DNA of 38,815 bases from NCBI GenBank assembly GCA_937864365.1, contig CALMJT010000019.1, forward strand, positions 1 to 38,815, given 5' to 3'. The notes beneath the pieces were generated by a model. The model did no database searches, was not told the DNA's origin, and was given only the letters and a program-made list of their open reading frames with translations. Origin of the DNA: an uncultured Alteromonadales bacterium. Its GTDB lineage: Bacteria; Pseudomonadota; Gammaproteobacteria; Pseudomonadales; Cellvibrionaceae. Below, piece by piece: positions 9,332 to 17,629 of this stretch (positions are counted from its first letter, which is position 1; each line of letters starts with the position of its first letter). The position numbers and the translations under genes were made by a program.

Positions 9332-10552
9332 ATGTCTGCAGTTAAAAAAGTCGTACTTGCTTATTCAGGAGGTCTAGACACCTCTGTTATCGCTAAATGG
9401 CTTCAAGAAACCTATCAGTGTGAAGTTGTTACTTTTACTGCAGATATCGGCCAAGGCGAAGAAGTTGAGCCTGCACGTGCCAAAGCAAAAGCCCTTGGTA
9501 TTAAAGAAATTTATATCGATGATCTGCGCGAAGAATTTGTTCGCGATTTCGTTTTCCCAATGTTTCGTGCTAACACCATCTATGAAGGCGAATACCTATT
9601 AGGTACCTCTATCGCCCGTCCCTTAATTACCAAGCGTATGATCGAAATCGCTAATGAGACCGGTGCTGATGCTGTTGCTCATGGTGCTACCGGCAAAGGT
9701 AATGATCAGGTGCGTTTTGAGTTGGGTGCTTATGCATTAAAACCCGGTGTTAAAGTTATTGCGCCGTGGCGTGAGTGGGATTTAACTTCCCGCGAAAAGC
9801 TAATGGATTATTGCGAGCAGCACCAAATCCCTGTGGATTTTGCTAAAAACAAGAAAAAGTCTCCTTATTCTATGGATGCTAACTTACTTCATATTTCCTA
9901 TGAAGGAGGCATTCTAGAAGACCCATGGGCCGAAGCTGAAGCCGATATGTGGCGCTGGAGTGTTGCTCCTGAGCAAGCTCCTGATAAGCCGACCTACGTA
10001 GAATTGACCTTTGAAAAAGGTGATATCGTCGCCGTAGACGGCGAGAGAATGTCACCTGCGACTGTTTTGGCGACGCTTAATAAAATTGGCGGCGCAAATG
10101 GTGTTGGCCGATTAGATATTGTTGAAAACCGATATGTAGGAATGAAGTCTCGCGGATGTTACGAAACTCCGGGAGGCACAATCATGTTAAAAGCGCATAG
10201 GGCCATAGAGTCTATTACGCTAGACCGTGAAGTAGCTCATCTTAAAGACAGCCTCATGCCAAAATACGCCGAAATGATTTATAACGGTTATTGGTGGAGT
10301 CCTGAACGAAAAATGCTTCAAACCGCCATCGATCAATCACAACAGGTTGTAAATGGCGATGTTCGAATCAAATTGTACAAAGGTTATGTCGAAGTTGTAG
10401 GCCGCAGATCTGCTGACAGCTTGTTTGATGAAAAAATAGCAACTTTTGAAGACGATGCTGGTGCATACAATCAAAAAGATGCCGAAGGCTTTATCAAACT
10501 GAATGCATTAAGAATGAGAATTGCGGCCAATAAAGGCAGAAACAACTTTTAA
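9332..10552 (+). CDS. argG: Argininosuccinate synthase
   Basis: 406-aa enzyme joining citrulline and aspartate with ATP to form argininosuccinate, the penultimate step of arginine synthesis. The N-terminal PP-loop [11 protein letters not shown] (residues 10-20), the [12 protein letters not shown] substrate motif and SPYSMDANL are present. Length is normal. The ATG is preceded by AGGAG. A hairpin begins at the stop codon. It is probably monocistronic. Confidence 0.97.
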   Translation: MSAVKKVVLAYSGGLDTSVIAKWLQETYQCEVVTFTADIGQGEEVEPARAKAKALGIKEIYIDDLREEFVRDFVFPMFRANTIYEGEYLLGTSIARPLITKRMIEIANETGADAVAHGATGKGNDQVRFELGAYALKPGVKVIAPWREWDLTSREKLMDYCEQHQIPVDFAKNKKKSPYSMDANLLHISYEGGILEDPWAEAEADMWRWSVAPEQAPDKPTYVELTFEKGDIVAVDGERMSPATVLATLNKIGGANGVGRLDIVENRYVGMKSRGCYETPGGTIMLKAHRAIESITLDREVAHLKDSLMPKYAEMIYNGYWWSPERKMLQTAIDQSQQVVNGDVRIKLYKGYVEVVGRRSADSLFDEKIATFEDDAGAYNQKDAEGFIKLNALRMRIAANKGRNNF

Positions 10553-10607
10553 TTTTGTTTGTAAGGCAGCAACTACCATACCGTGTATTTGCTGCCCTAC
10601 ACAAAAT
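10552..10607 (+). terminator. Imperfect long hairpin at argG 3' end
   Basis: GGCAGCAA (10565-10572) pairs with TTGCTGCC (10589-10596). The outer arms ATTTTGT (10552-10558) and ACAAAAT (10601-10607) also pair, with a small bulge. There is no T-run, so this is probably a 3'-end structure rather than a classical terminator. Confidence 0.5.
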
Positions 10608-11182
10608 GTCATCACATAAAAACAGACGTAAGCGCCAGATTTTAGTTGTATTTGCGTTTACCGAGGCAACTGGAGTTTGTGTTGGATTGGTAATAGAAAA
10701 TCCAGCAAGCTTTATAGATTGTCCGTTACTTGCTGTATCAGATTAAGTATGTTGCCCTTAACAATTGGGCAATTAGCACTAATCCAAAAAATTATTGGTC
10801 GGTAGGTTTTTCCCACTTTTGGATCAAAGCTTAATAGACGATGTTTGCGCTATATTATCGCACCATCGAAAAAGGGCTATTTCTGCATACTTAAAACGGT
10901 ATTAGTTGAGCTTCGAAAGCAATTGTTTTTTTAATATTCGCGCTATTTATCTGAGCTTAGAGACATGCCCCCAGCAAGAGTTCTGCTTTTGTTGGGTTTT
11001 GCTTAAGCTAAAGTTCTAACAGCTTGATGAGAGTCAAGCTAGAGTTCATTAGCCTCTCTAATATACCGCTGAATATATAAGTGCACTTTAGGGTAGAAAA
11101 AAGCACATTAAATATCCGGTTATTCAGGTATTTATCCGAATTAAAAATTCTAAATATTCATTAATTAGTCTAGGACGTCGCT
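10553..11182. other. Intergenic region argG-ccoN
   Basis: About 630 bp. It contains the argG 3' hairpin, a small TTGCCC/GGGCAA dyad (10752-10772), a G-U-containing 11-bp hairpin followed by TTTT (10970-11000), and the ANR-type promoter (11024-11064). A 63-codon open frame at 10555-10746 spans the hairpin and looks non-coding. Confidence 0.5.
11021..11064 (+). promoter_or_regulatory. ANR/FNR-type promoter of ccoNOQP
   Basis: TTGATGAGAGTCAA (11024-11037) matches the FNR/ANR consensus TTGAT-N4-ATCAA at 9 of 10 positions, inside a perfect AGCTTGA/TCAAGCT dyad. A good -10, TAATAT, lies at 11059-11064. A start site near 11071 would put the box centre at about -41, the classic class II activator position. 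This predicts induction under low oxygen. Confidence 0.8.
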
Positions 11183-12643
11183 ATGGGAAGTCATTCTGTT
11201 GCAGTTGAGCAGCCGGCGTACGATTTTAAAATCGTACGTCAGTTCGCTGTTATGACCGTCATCTGGGGCGTGGTCGGTATGGCAGTCGGTGTACTGATCG
11301 CGTCTCAATTGGTTTGGCCTGAGCTGAACGATATATTTCAGCCGTATACACATTTTGGTCGTTTAAGACCGCTTCACACCAATGCGGTTATTTTTGCATT
11401 TGGTGGATGTGCACTGTTTGCCACTTCCTATTACGTTGTTCAACGTACGTGCCAGACCAAATTGTTTGGTGGAATTTTAATTCCGTTTACATTCTGGGGT
11501 TGGCAATTAGTTATCGTTCTTGCAGCAATTACCTTGCCAATGGGCATGACTTCTGCGAAAGAATACGCCGAGCTAGAATGGCCAATCGATATTTTGATCG
11601 CTTTGGTATGGGTTTCTTACGCGATCATATTCTTTGGTACTATTGCAACGCGTAAAACCTCGCACATCTATGTAGCGAACTGGTTCTACGGTGCATTCAT
11701 TATTACCATCGCAGTGCTTCATATCGTTAACAGCGCGTTTATTCCTGTTACCTTGACTAAGTCCTACTCTGCCTACGCAGGTGCGATGGATGCGATGGTT
11801 CAGTGGTGGTACGGTCACAACGCAGTAGGTTTCTTCCTAACCGCTGGCTTCTTGGGCATGATGTATTACTTCGTACCCAAACAAGCGGGTCGTCCTGTTT
11901 ATTCTTACCAGCTTTCAATTGTTCACTTCTGGGCGTTGATTTCACTGTACATTTGGGCTGGTGCTCACCATCTTCACTACTCAGCATTACCAGACTGGGC
12001 TCAAAGCTTGGGTATGGTTATGTCTTTGATTCTATTAGCTCCATCTTGGGGTGGTATGATCAACGGTATCATGACCTTATCAGGCGCATGGCATAAATTG
12101 CGTACCGATCCAACCCTACGTTTCCTAGTGGTTTCCCTTTCTTTCTACGGTATGTCGACCTTCGAAGGTCCGATGATGTCGATCAAAACTGTGAACGCAC
12201 TTTCGCACGATACTGACTGGACCATTGGTCACGTACATTCTGGTGCATTAGGCTGGGTTGCGATGATTTCTATTGGTGCGGTTTACCACTTACTTCCTGT
12301 TTTAACTAACCGCAAAGAAATGTGGAGCGTTAAATTGGTTAACACCCATTTCTGGTTGGCGACCGTTGGTACTGTTTTGTACATCGCTTCCATGTGGGTA
12401 AACGGTATTACTCAAGGTTTGATGTGGCGTGCATTTAACTCTGATGGCTCATTGACTTACAGCTTTGTTGAATCTGTAGCGGCGAGTTATCCAGGTTATA
12501 CCGTACGTGTTATTGGTGGTGCTATGTTCTTGCTGGGCATGTTAATCATGACCTATAACATGTTTAGAACTCTAGGTGCTGAGCAACCTGAAGCAAGCCA
12601 AGTTGAAGACGATTCTTCAATGCCACAAACCCAAACGGCTTAA
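11183..12643 (+). CDS. ccoN: Cytochrome cbb3 oxidase catalytic subunit I
   Basis: 486-aa, 12-helix heme-copper oxidase subunit in the inner membrane that reduces O2 to water with high affinity. Ligands are visible: His65 and His352 (low-spin heme b), His212, His262 and His263 (CuB), His350 (heme b3), and Tyr256, the cbb3-type cross-linked tyrosine. All sit about five residues beyond the Pseudomonas stutzeri numbering. First gene of ccoNOQP, under an ANR-type promoter. Confidence 0.97.
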   Translation: MGSHSVAVEQPAYDFKIVRQFAVMTVIWGVVGMAVGVLIASQLVWPELNDIFQPYTHFGRLRPLHTNAVIFAFGGCALFATSYYVVQRTCQTKLFGGILIPFTFWGWQLVIVLAAITLPMGMTSAKEYAELEWPIDILIALVWVSYAIIFFGTIATRKTSHIYVANWFYGAFIITIAVLHIVNSAFIPVTLTKSYSAYAGAMDAMVQWWYGHNAVGFFLTAGFLGMMYYFVPKQAGRPVYSYQLSIVHFWALISLYIWAGAHHLHYSALPDWAQSLGMVMSLILLAPSWGGMINGIMTLSGAWHKLRTDPTLRFLVVSLSFYGMSTFEGPMMSIKTVNALSHDTDWTIGHVHSGALGWVAMISIGAVYHLLPVLTNRKEMWSVKLVNTHFWLATVGTVLYIASMWVNGITQGLMWRAFNSDGSLTYSFVESVAASYPGYTVRVIGGAMFLLGMLIMTYNMFRTLGAEQPEASQVEDDSSMPQTQTA

Positions 12644-12660
12644 GTCTGGAGTTATAACAC

Positions 12661-13272
12661 ATGAAAAATCATGACATAGTCGAAAAGAATATCTTCTTGA
12701 TGGTGATTTTAGTTGTTGTCGCCATCAGCTTCGGGGGATTGGTGGAAATTGTTCCGCAATTCTTCCTTAAGCAAACTACTGAACCAGTAGCTGGATTAAA
12801 ACCATGGCCTGCTCTACAACTAGAAGGCCGTGATATTTACATCCGCGAAGGTTGCCATGTTTGTCATACGCAAATGGTTCGTCCTCTTCGTGCAGAAGTA
12901 GAGCGCTACGGCCACTACTCAGTAGCGGGCGAGTCGGTTTATGAGCATCCATTCTTGTGGGGTTCTAAGCGTACGGGCCCAGACTTGGCTCGTGTTGGTC
13001 AACGCTACTCAGACGACTGGCACAAAGCTCACTTGTATAACCCTCGTAACGTAGTGCCTAAGTCCAATATGCCAGCATTCCCATGGTTGTTTGACAACCA
13101 TTTAGATGGCGAACACACGGCTGCAAAAATGGAAGCTTTACGTAAAGTTGGTGTTCCTTACACAGATGAAGATATTGCTGGTGCTAAAGCAGCGGTAGAA
13201 GGTGTTACTGAGATCGATGCTCTAGTGGCCTACCTTCAAAATATCGGAATTTTGTTGAAACAAAAACGTTAA
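12661..13272 (+). CDS. ccoO: Cytochrome cbb3 oxidase monoheme subunit II
   Basis: 203 aa with one N-terminal membrane anchor (about residues 11-31) and a periplasmic cytochrome c domain. The heme site is Cys65-x-x-Cys68-His69 ([14 protein letters not shown]). It passes electrons to CcoN. The gene starts 17 bp after ccoN. Confidence 0.97.
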   Translation: MKNHDIVEKNIFLMVILVVVAISFGGLVEIVPQFFLKQTTEPVAGLKPWPALQLEGRDIYIREGCHVCHTQMVRPLRAEVERYGHYSVAGESVYEHPFLWGSKRTGPDLARVGQRYSDDWHKAHLYNPRNVVPKSNMPAFPWLFDNHLDGEHTAAKMEALRKVGVPYTDEDIAGAKAAVEGVTEIDALVAYLQNIGILLKQKR

Positions 13273-13300
13273 TCAACATACGACTGTTATCGGAAAAATT

Positions 13301-13504
13301 ATGGATATCAATGCGCTTCGTAGCATTTCAACAATACTAGTAATGATTGCATTTGCTGGTGTGTGTTGGTGGGCTTTTTCACCAAAACGCAAAAAGCAAT
13401 TTGAAGAAGCTTCAAACCTAGTTTTTTCCGATGACGTCAACACAAAAAATAATCCTGAGGGTGAAGCTGGTCAGCCAGAGTCTGGGGAAGAGAGGCATAA
13501 ATAG
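13301..13504 (+). CDS. ccoQ: Cytochrome cbb3 oxidase small subunit CcoQ/FixQ
   Basis: 67-aa single-span membrane protein (segment about residues 10-27, ending WWAFSPKRKK) with an acidic cytoplasmic tail. CcoQ stabilises the CcoNO-CcoP assembly in other bacteria. It lies between ccoO and ccoP, 2 bp from ccoP. Confidence 0.88.
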   Translation: MDINALRSISTILVMIAFAGVCWWAFSPKRKKQFEEASNLVFSDDVNTKNNPEGEAGQPESGEERHK

Positions 13505-13506
13505 TT

Positions 13507-14406
13507 ATGAGTACTTTCTGGAGTTTATGGATCATCGTTTTAACGTTGACCAATTTAGTTCTAGTTTTGTGGGTATTGTTAGCGAACAAGAAAGTTGCCG
13601 TTCGCGATGACGCAGACCCTGAAAATAAAACCACCGGCCACGTGTATGACGGTATCGAAGAATACGATAACCCGTTGCCAAAGTGGTGGTTCCAAATGTT
13701 TATTCTAACCATGGTTTTTGCTGTGTTTTATCTTGCAGCTTACCCAGGTTTAGGTTCGTGGAAGGGTCTTTTAGGTTGGACCTCTGTAAATCAACTTGAA
13801 GCTGAGCAAGAAAAAGCGCTTGAAAGCTATAAAGAGAGTTATGGTGTTTACAACGAGATGTCGATTGAAGAGTTGGCACAAGATCCTCGTGCAAACAAAA
13901 TGGGTGCTCGCTTGTTTGCGAACAACTGTGCAGTTTGTCACGGTGCAGATGCTGGTGGTAACTTTGGATTTCCGAACTTAACCGATCACGATTGGTTGTA
14001 CGGCGGTACACCAGACGCTATCAAAGCAACTCTAACAAATGGCCGTCGTGCTGCTATGCCAGCCTGGGGTAGTATCTTAGGTGAAGAGAAAATTGCTCAA
14101 GTTACCGAATACGTTTTGAGTGTTTCTGGCCGCGAGCATGACGCAGCGCAAGCTGAAGTTGGTTCTAAATTATTCTTGCAAAACTGCGCAATCTGTCATG
14201 GCGCCGATGCTAAAGGCCAACATATCACCGGTGCTCCAAACTTAACCGACGATATTTGGTTGTACGATGGTTCTCCTGCGGGTATTCGCCAAACTTTACG
14301 TAATGGCCGTAACGGTGTTATGCCTGCGCAAGGCGATAAACTACGTGAAGATAAAATTCATTTGCTAACGGCTTATGTTTATTCACTGTCACAAGATTTT
14401 GAATAA
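13507..14406 (+). CDS. ccoP: Cytochrome cbb3 oxidase diheme subunit III
   Basis: 299 aa with two N-terminal membrane segments (about residues 4-26 and 60-80), then two periplasmic cytochrome c domains with CAVCH (141-145) and CAICH (227-231). It is the electron entry point of the oxidase. Last gene of ccoNOQP, followed by a terminator. Confidence 0.97.
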   Translation: MSTFWSLWIIVLTLTNLVLVLWVLLANKKVAVRDDADPENKTTGHVYDGIEEYDNPLPKWWFQMFILTMVFAVFYLAAYPGLGSWKGLLGWTSVNQLEAEQEKALESYKESYGVYNEMSIEELAQDPRANKMGARLFANNCAVCHGADAGGNFGFPNLTDHDWLYGGTPDAIKATLTNGRRAAMPAWGSILGEEKIAQVTEYVLSVSGREHDAAQAEVGSKLFLQNCAICHGADAKGQHITGAPNLTDDIWLYDGSPAGIRQTLRNGRNGVMPAQGDKLREDKIHLLTAYVYSLSQDFE

Positions 14407-14435
14407 GCTGACATAAGTTACTCTTATGAATATCG

Positions 14436-14474
14436 AAATAGGCTGCTTCTGTTACAGAGCGGCCTATTTTTTTG
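14436..14474 (+). terminator. Rho-independent terminator after ccoP
   Basis: AAATAGGC (14436-14443) and GCCTATTT (14462-14469) close a stem-loop followed by a T-run. Confidence 0.85.
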
Positions 14475-14701
14475 TCTGAAAATAGGCAAGATTTGAAAAT
14501 AATCAAATATATTTGAGATAGTGCAAACCAAGTTAAATTTTTTATTTTAGAATAACACGAAGTTTAGGAATTTATTTGTTTTATATTTATAAAATAGATA
14601 AGTGATACAGAAAACTCTCGCTTGAGAGAGTGATATTAAGAGCGTGATAATAACTACAATTGAGACCTTAAAATAACTTTTAGTTGGTTTTTTAAAGCTC
14701 A

Positions 14702-14813
14702 GAAATTGAAAGCGCAATTTCCAATTTCTTCACAACTTCAATCATTTTAAGTTAATCGAAGTTGGCGATGCATCTTTGTATCGCGTGAAACTCGTAAATA
14801 CTCAGAGTTTCCC
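14702..14813. repeat. MITE-like repeat, copy D
   Basis: GAAATTG/CAATTTC dyad, then AATTTCCAATTTCTTCACAA, a GCGATGCA/TGTATCGC hairpin (one G-U), and GAAACTC/GAGTTTC ending CAGAGTTTCCC at 14803-14813. It is colinear with copy A along its whole length. It lies in the ccoG upstream region and could shape its mRNA leader. Confidence 0.7.
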
Positions 14814-14859
14814 ATTCTAAATAATGTAATTAAATATCCGTGAAGAGTTAGGTGCCCCC

Positions 14860-16302
14860 GTGTTAGACAAAATACCCACAAAAGAAATTTCTGACCCCGA
14901 TCATTCGGATAAAAAATATTCCGACCTATATCAGGCTGCAAATAAGATCTACGTACGTAAGATCAGTGGATTTTATCAAAATATTCGAAAGTACACGGGA
15001 CTGCCGCTTCTTCTCGGTTTCGTCATTCTTCCTTGGTTAATGATCGATGGTCGCCCTGCGGTTTTATTTGATTTACCAGAGCGTAAATTTCATATTTTGT
15101 GGATGACCTTTTGGCCACAAGACGGAATGTTTTTGGCGTGGCTATTAATTATTTCGGCATTTACCCTATTTACGGTTACCGTTTTGGTTGGACGCGTTTG
15201 GTGCGGATTTACCTGTCCACAAACGGTGTGGACCATGTTGTTTATGTGGGCCGAGCGAATTTGTGAAGGCGACCGAAACAAACGAATTAAATTGGATAGT
15301 CAACCTTGGAACACCAATAAAGTAATCCGTAAATCGTCCAAACATCTTTTATGGATCGCAATTGCGTTTATAACTGGCGTAACCTTTATTGGTTATTTTA
15401 CGCCGGTACGTGAGTTGCTGTTGGGTTTTGTTCCTAGTGTTAATGATAATGGTAGCGTCGGCTGGAATATTCATCCTGCAGCGGCATTCTGGACACTCTT
15501 TTTCGCTGGTATGACCTATTTGAACGCGGGTTGGATGCGTGAGCAAGTGTGTAAATTCATGTGTCCTTACGCGCGTTTCCAATCGGTCATGTACGATAAA
15601 GACACCTTAGCGGTACACTACAACGCCAGTCGCGGTGAAAGTCGTGGTGCACGCAAACCCGGTGACGATTACAAAGCCGAAGGTAAGGGTGATTGTATCG
15701 ATTGCTCTTGGTGTGTTCAGGTTTGCCCGGTTGATATCGATATTCGTGACGGCCTTCAATACGAATGTATCAACTGCGGTTTATGTGTGGACGCCTGCGA
15801 TTCGGTAATGGATAAAATGAATTATCCTCGTGGACTGATCAGCTTTACCTCGCAGGATGCTCTGGAAACCGGTCATACCAACTTTTTTAGACCGAGACTG
15901 TTCGGCTACAGCTTTGCGGTGGTTGCAATGTTCGCCGCGTTTGTCTACGCCCTGTCTGATCGCGAGCCTTTGTCTTTTAACGTTGAACGCGACCGAGGTG
16001 TAAGAATGTATCGTGTTAGCGGTGACGACATTGTGAATGTGTACACCTTAAAAATCAGCAATATGGATCGAATTGATCATTATTACGATATTGGTGTTAT
16101 CGGTGCAGAAGGTTTTGAATTAACGCACAAACCGGTATTTTTAGAAGAGGGCGAAGTGTTTACCGTGCCTGTTAGAGTCTCAATTCCAAGAGCGCAGTTG
16201 GAGACTACAAAAACAGAAATTTATTTAACGGTTACCGCGCGTGAAGATGAAAAGTTAACGGCAAAAAACAAAACATCGTTTATTGGTCCAGAAACTCATT
16301 AA
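14860..16302 (+). CDS. ccoG: cbb3 oxidase maturation ferredoxin CcoG/FixG/RdxA
   Basis: 480-aa membrane-bound polyferredoxin thought to reduce Cu(II) to Cu(I) for cbb3 copper-centre assembly. Membrane segments lie in the N-terminal half (about 46-64, 92-111, 163-181, 206-222) and near 343-361. CxxxC pairs are Cys115/119 and Cys231/235. Two [4Fe-4S] motifs lie at Cys279-282-285-289 and Cys303-306-309-313. An Ig-like periplasmic C-terminal domain follows. The start is GTG with a modest ribosome-binding site. A strong terminator follows. Confidence 0.95.
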   Translation: MLDKIPTKEISDPDHSDKKYSDLYQAANKIYVRKISGFYQNIRKYTGLPLLLGFVILPWLMIDGRPAVLFDLPERKFHILWMTFWPQDGMFLAWLLIISAFTLFTVTVLVGRVWCGFTCPQTVWTMLFMWAERICEGDRNKRIKLDSQPWNTNKVIRKSSKHLLWIAIAFITGVTFIGYFTPVRELLLGFVPSVNDNGSVGWNIHPAAAFWTLFFAGMTYLNAGWMREQVCKFMCPYARFQSVMYDKDTLAVHYNASRGESRGARKPGDDYKAEGKGDCIDCSWCVQVCPVDIDIRDGLQYECINCGLCVDACDSVMDKMNYPRGLISFTSQDALETGHTNFFRPRLFGYSFAVVAMFAAFVYALSDREPLSFNVERDRGVRMYRVSGDDIVNVYTLKISNMDRIDHYYDIGVIGAEGFELTHKPVFLEEGEVFTVPVRVSIPRAQLETTKTEIYLTVTAREDEKLTAKNKTSFIGPETH

Positions 16303-16309
16303 AAAATAG

Positions 16310-16345
16310 AAAGCCTCAAATAGATATCTATTTGAGGCTTTTTTT
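16310..16345 (+). terminator. Rho-independent terminator after ccoG
   Basis: Perfect 32-nt palindrome (16-bp arms AAAGCCTCAAATAGAT and complement) ending in a T-run, 8 bp after the stop. Confidence 0.92.
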
Positions 16346-17024
16346 AAACCGTATTAAAAGCTCGTGTGTTTTCAAATAGATAAAAAATAGCTGGCTAAGC
16401 CGACTTTTTATATTTTTCTAAGCAATACTTTTCTAGATGGCAATCTTCTGGATAATGGTTTTCTCTATCGTGTTTAAAAAGCTCTGAATAACTCAAAGGT
16501 TTCTAGAGTTTATCGTGACGCAAGTATATGACGTCAATTTTAGGCGCGGTAAGAGATTACAATTATGATGAAATTGAAAATTGCGTTTTCAATTTCTATC
16601 TCTCAATTAAATCACGAACGAGTAAATGAGTGGTTTTTTGTCAGGGATTTCATTAACAGATTTTAGAAACATTTTTTAACGAAATTTTAATGGAATTATT
16701 TTGGCGAACTTACTGAATTTTGTATCACGCCGTGATAATGAATAGCTAAGGATTTCATAAGATAAAAGCGATCTTTTTATTAGCTTTTTTCTATCAAGTC
16801 GCCGATTTTTTGAGTGTGTATTTCAGGTATGTTTCGCCGATTAACACCTGATTTTTTATCTGTTAACCCTGTTATTTAAACCCTTAGCGCGGTGGCTAGG
16901 TTTTTATCTTCCATTGCCAAAGAAATAACGAGAAAGATTCACGCTATTTCGTAGGTTCATCTCTAATTTTACTTTACAATGCTGGCCCCAATATCAATCA
17001 AGTCATAACAGCTGGCGGAAATTC
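16346..17024. other. Long intergenic region ccoG-ccoH
   Basis: About 680 bp without a supportable gene. It holds repeat copy E (16572-16634) and the small dyad TATCACG/CGTGATA (16723-16737). A promoter for ccoHIS is expected because ccoG ends in a terminator, but no ANR-type box was found. Confidence 0.5.
16572..16634. repeat. MITE-like repeat, degenerate copy E
   Basis: A GAAATTGAAAA/TTTTCAATTTC dyad is followed by CTCTCAATTAAATCAC ... GTAAATGAGTGG. The second part aligns with copy G at 26805 (CTCTGATTAAATCAC ... GTTAATCAGAGG). Confidence 0.5.
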
Positions 17025-17609
17025 ATGGCGGCACAACCCGAAAAATCGAGTAACCCTTGGTACAAAGAAAGCTGGGCGTGGTTCTTATTAATACCCTTAA
17101 TCGCTTCGGTTATTCTTTCAAGCATTATGGTTACCACAGCCTTTAAATATGGCGACGATGTTATAACCGATGACTACTACAAAAAGGGTCGGTTAATTAA
17201 CCAAAGTCTTGAGCAGGTAGAACACGCCTACGAGATGGGTGTTACCGCGCGTATTGCATTTGACTTCTTAACAGGCGAAGTCAACATAGTCATGACCAAA
17301 GACTCTGGCGACGAACTGCCTTCAGTCTTATATCTGTATCTAGATCATCCGGTTGATGAAAACCTTGATCAGGTTCTAGAAATGAAAAAATTTGCGCCAT
17401 TTAACTATCGCGCAGATTTGGATCGACCTCTCAAAAATCGCTGGTACTTGCGTTTGTTGCCAACGAACATTCCTTTGGCTCTGGTTGATCCTGAAGATTT
17501 AAAAGCTCAAGAAAACGAAGCGTTTGAACGTTGGCGGCTAAATGGTGAGGTTAATTTTGCCTTCCAGACCGACGTGAAGTTAATCGGGCAGGCTCCAGAA
17601 CTTAAATAG
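17025..17609 (+). CDS. ccoH: cbb3 oxidase assembly protein CcoH/FixH
   Basis: 194 aa with one membrane segment (about residues 16-37) preceded by the family pattern PWYKESWAWF and followed by DDYYKKGRLINQ. A periplasmic FixH domain follows. It associates with cbb3 during assembly. First gene of ccoHIS, 20 bp before ccoI. Confidence 0.92.
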   Translation: MAAQPEKSSNPWYKESWAWFLLIPLIASVILSSIMVTTAFKYGDDVITDDYYKKGRLINQSLEQVEHAYEMGVTARIAFDFLTGEVNIVMTKDSGDELPSVLYLYLDHPVDENLDQVLEMKKFAPFNYRADLDRPLKNRWYLRLLPTNIPLALVDPEDLKAQENEAFERWRLNGEVNFAFQTDVKLIGQAPELK

Positions 17610-17629
17610 CTTCGGATGAGACATTTACC

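Larger units (their letters stand above)
14407..14859. other. Intergenic region ccoP-ccoG
   Basis: About 450 bp with the ccoP terminator and a full-length-like copy of the dispersed repeat (14707-14813). No ANR-type box was found ahead of ccoG. Confidence 0.5.

Noticed and set aside
10555-10746. 63-codon open frame after argG
   Set aside because: It spans the argG 3' hairpin, starts 2 bp after the stop without a ribosome-binding site, and has no recognisable domain.
14407-14859. ANR/FNR box for ccoG
   Set aside because: Only inverted-order TCAA/TTGA pairs were found; none fits TTGAT-N4-ATCAA.
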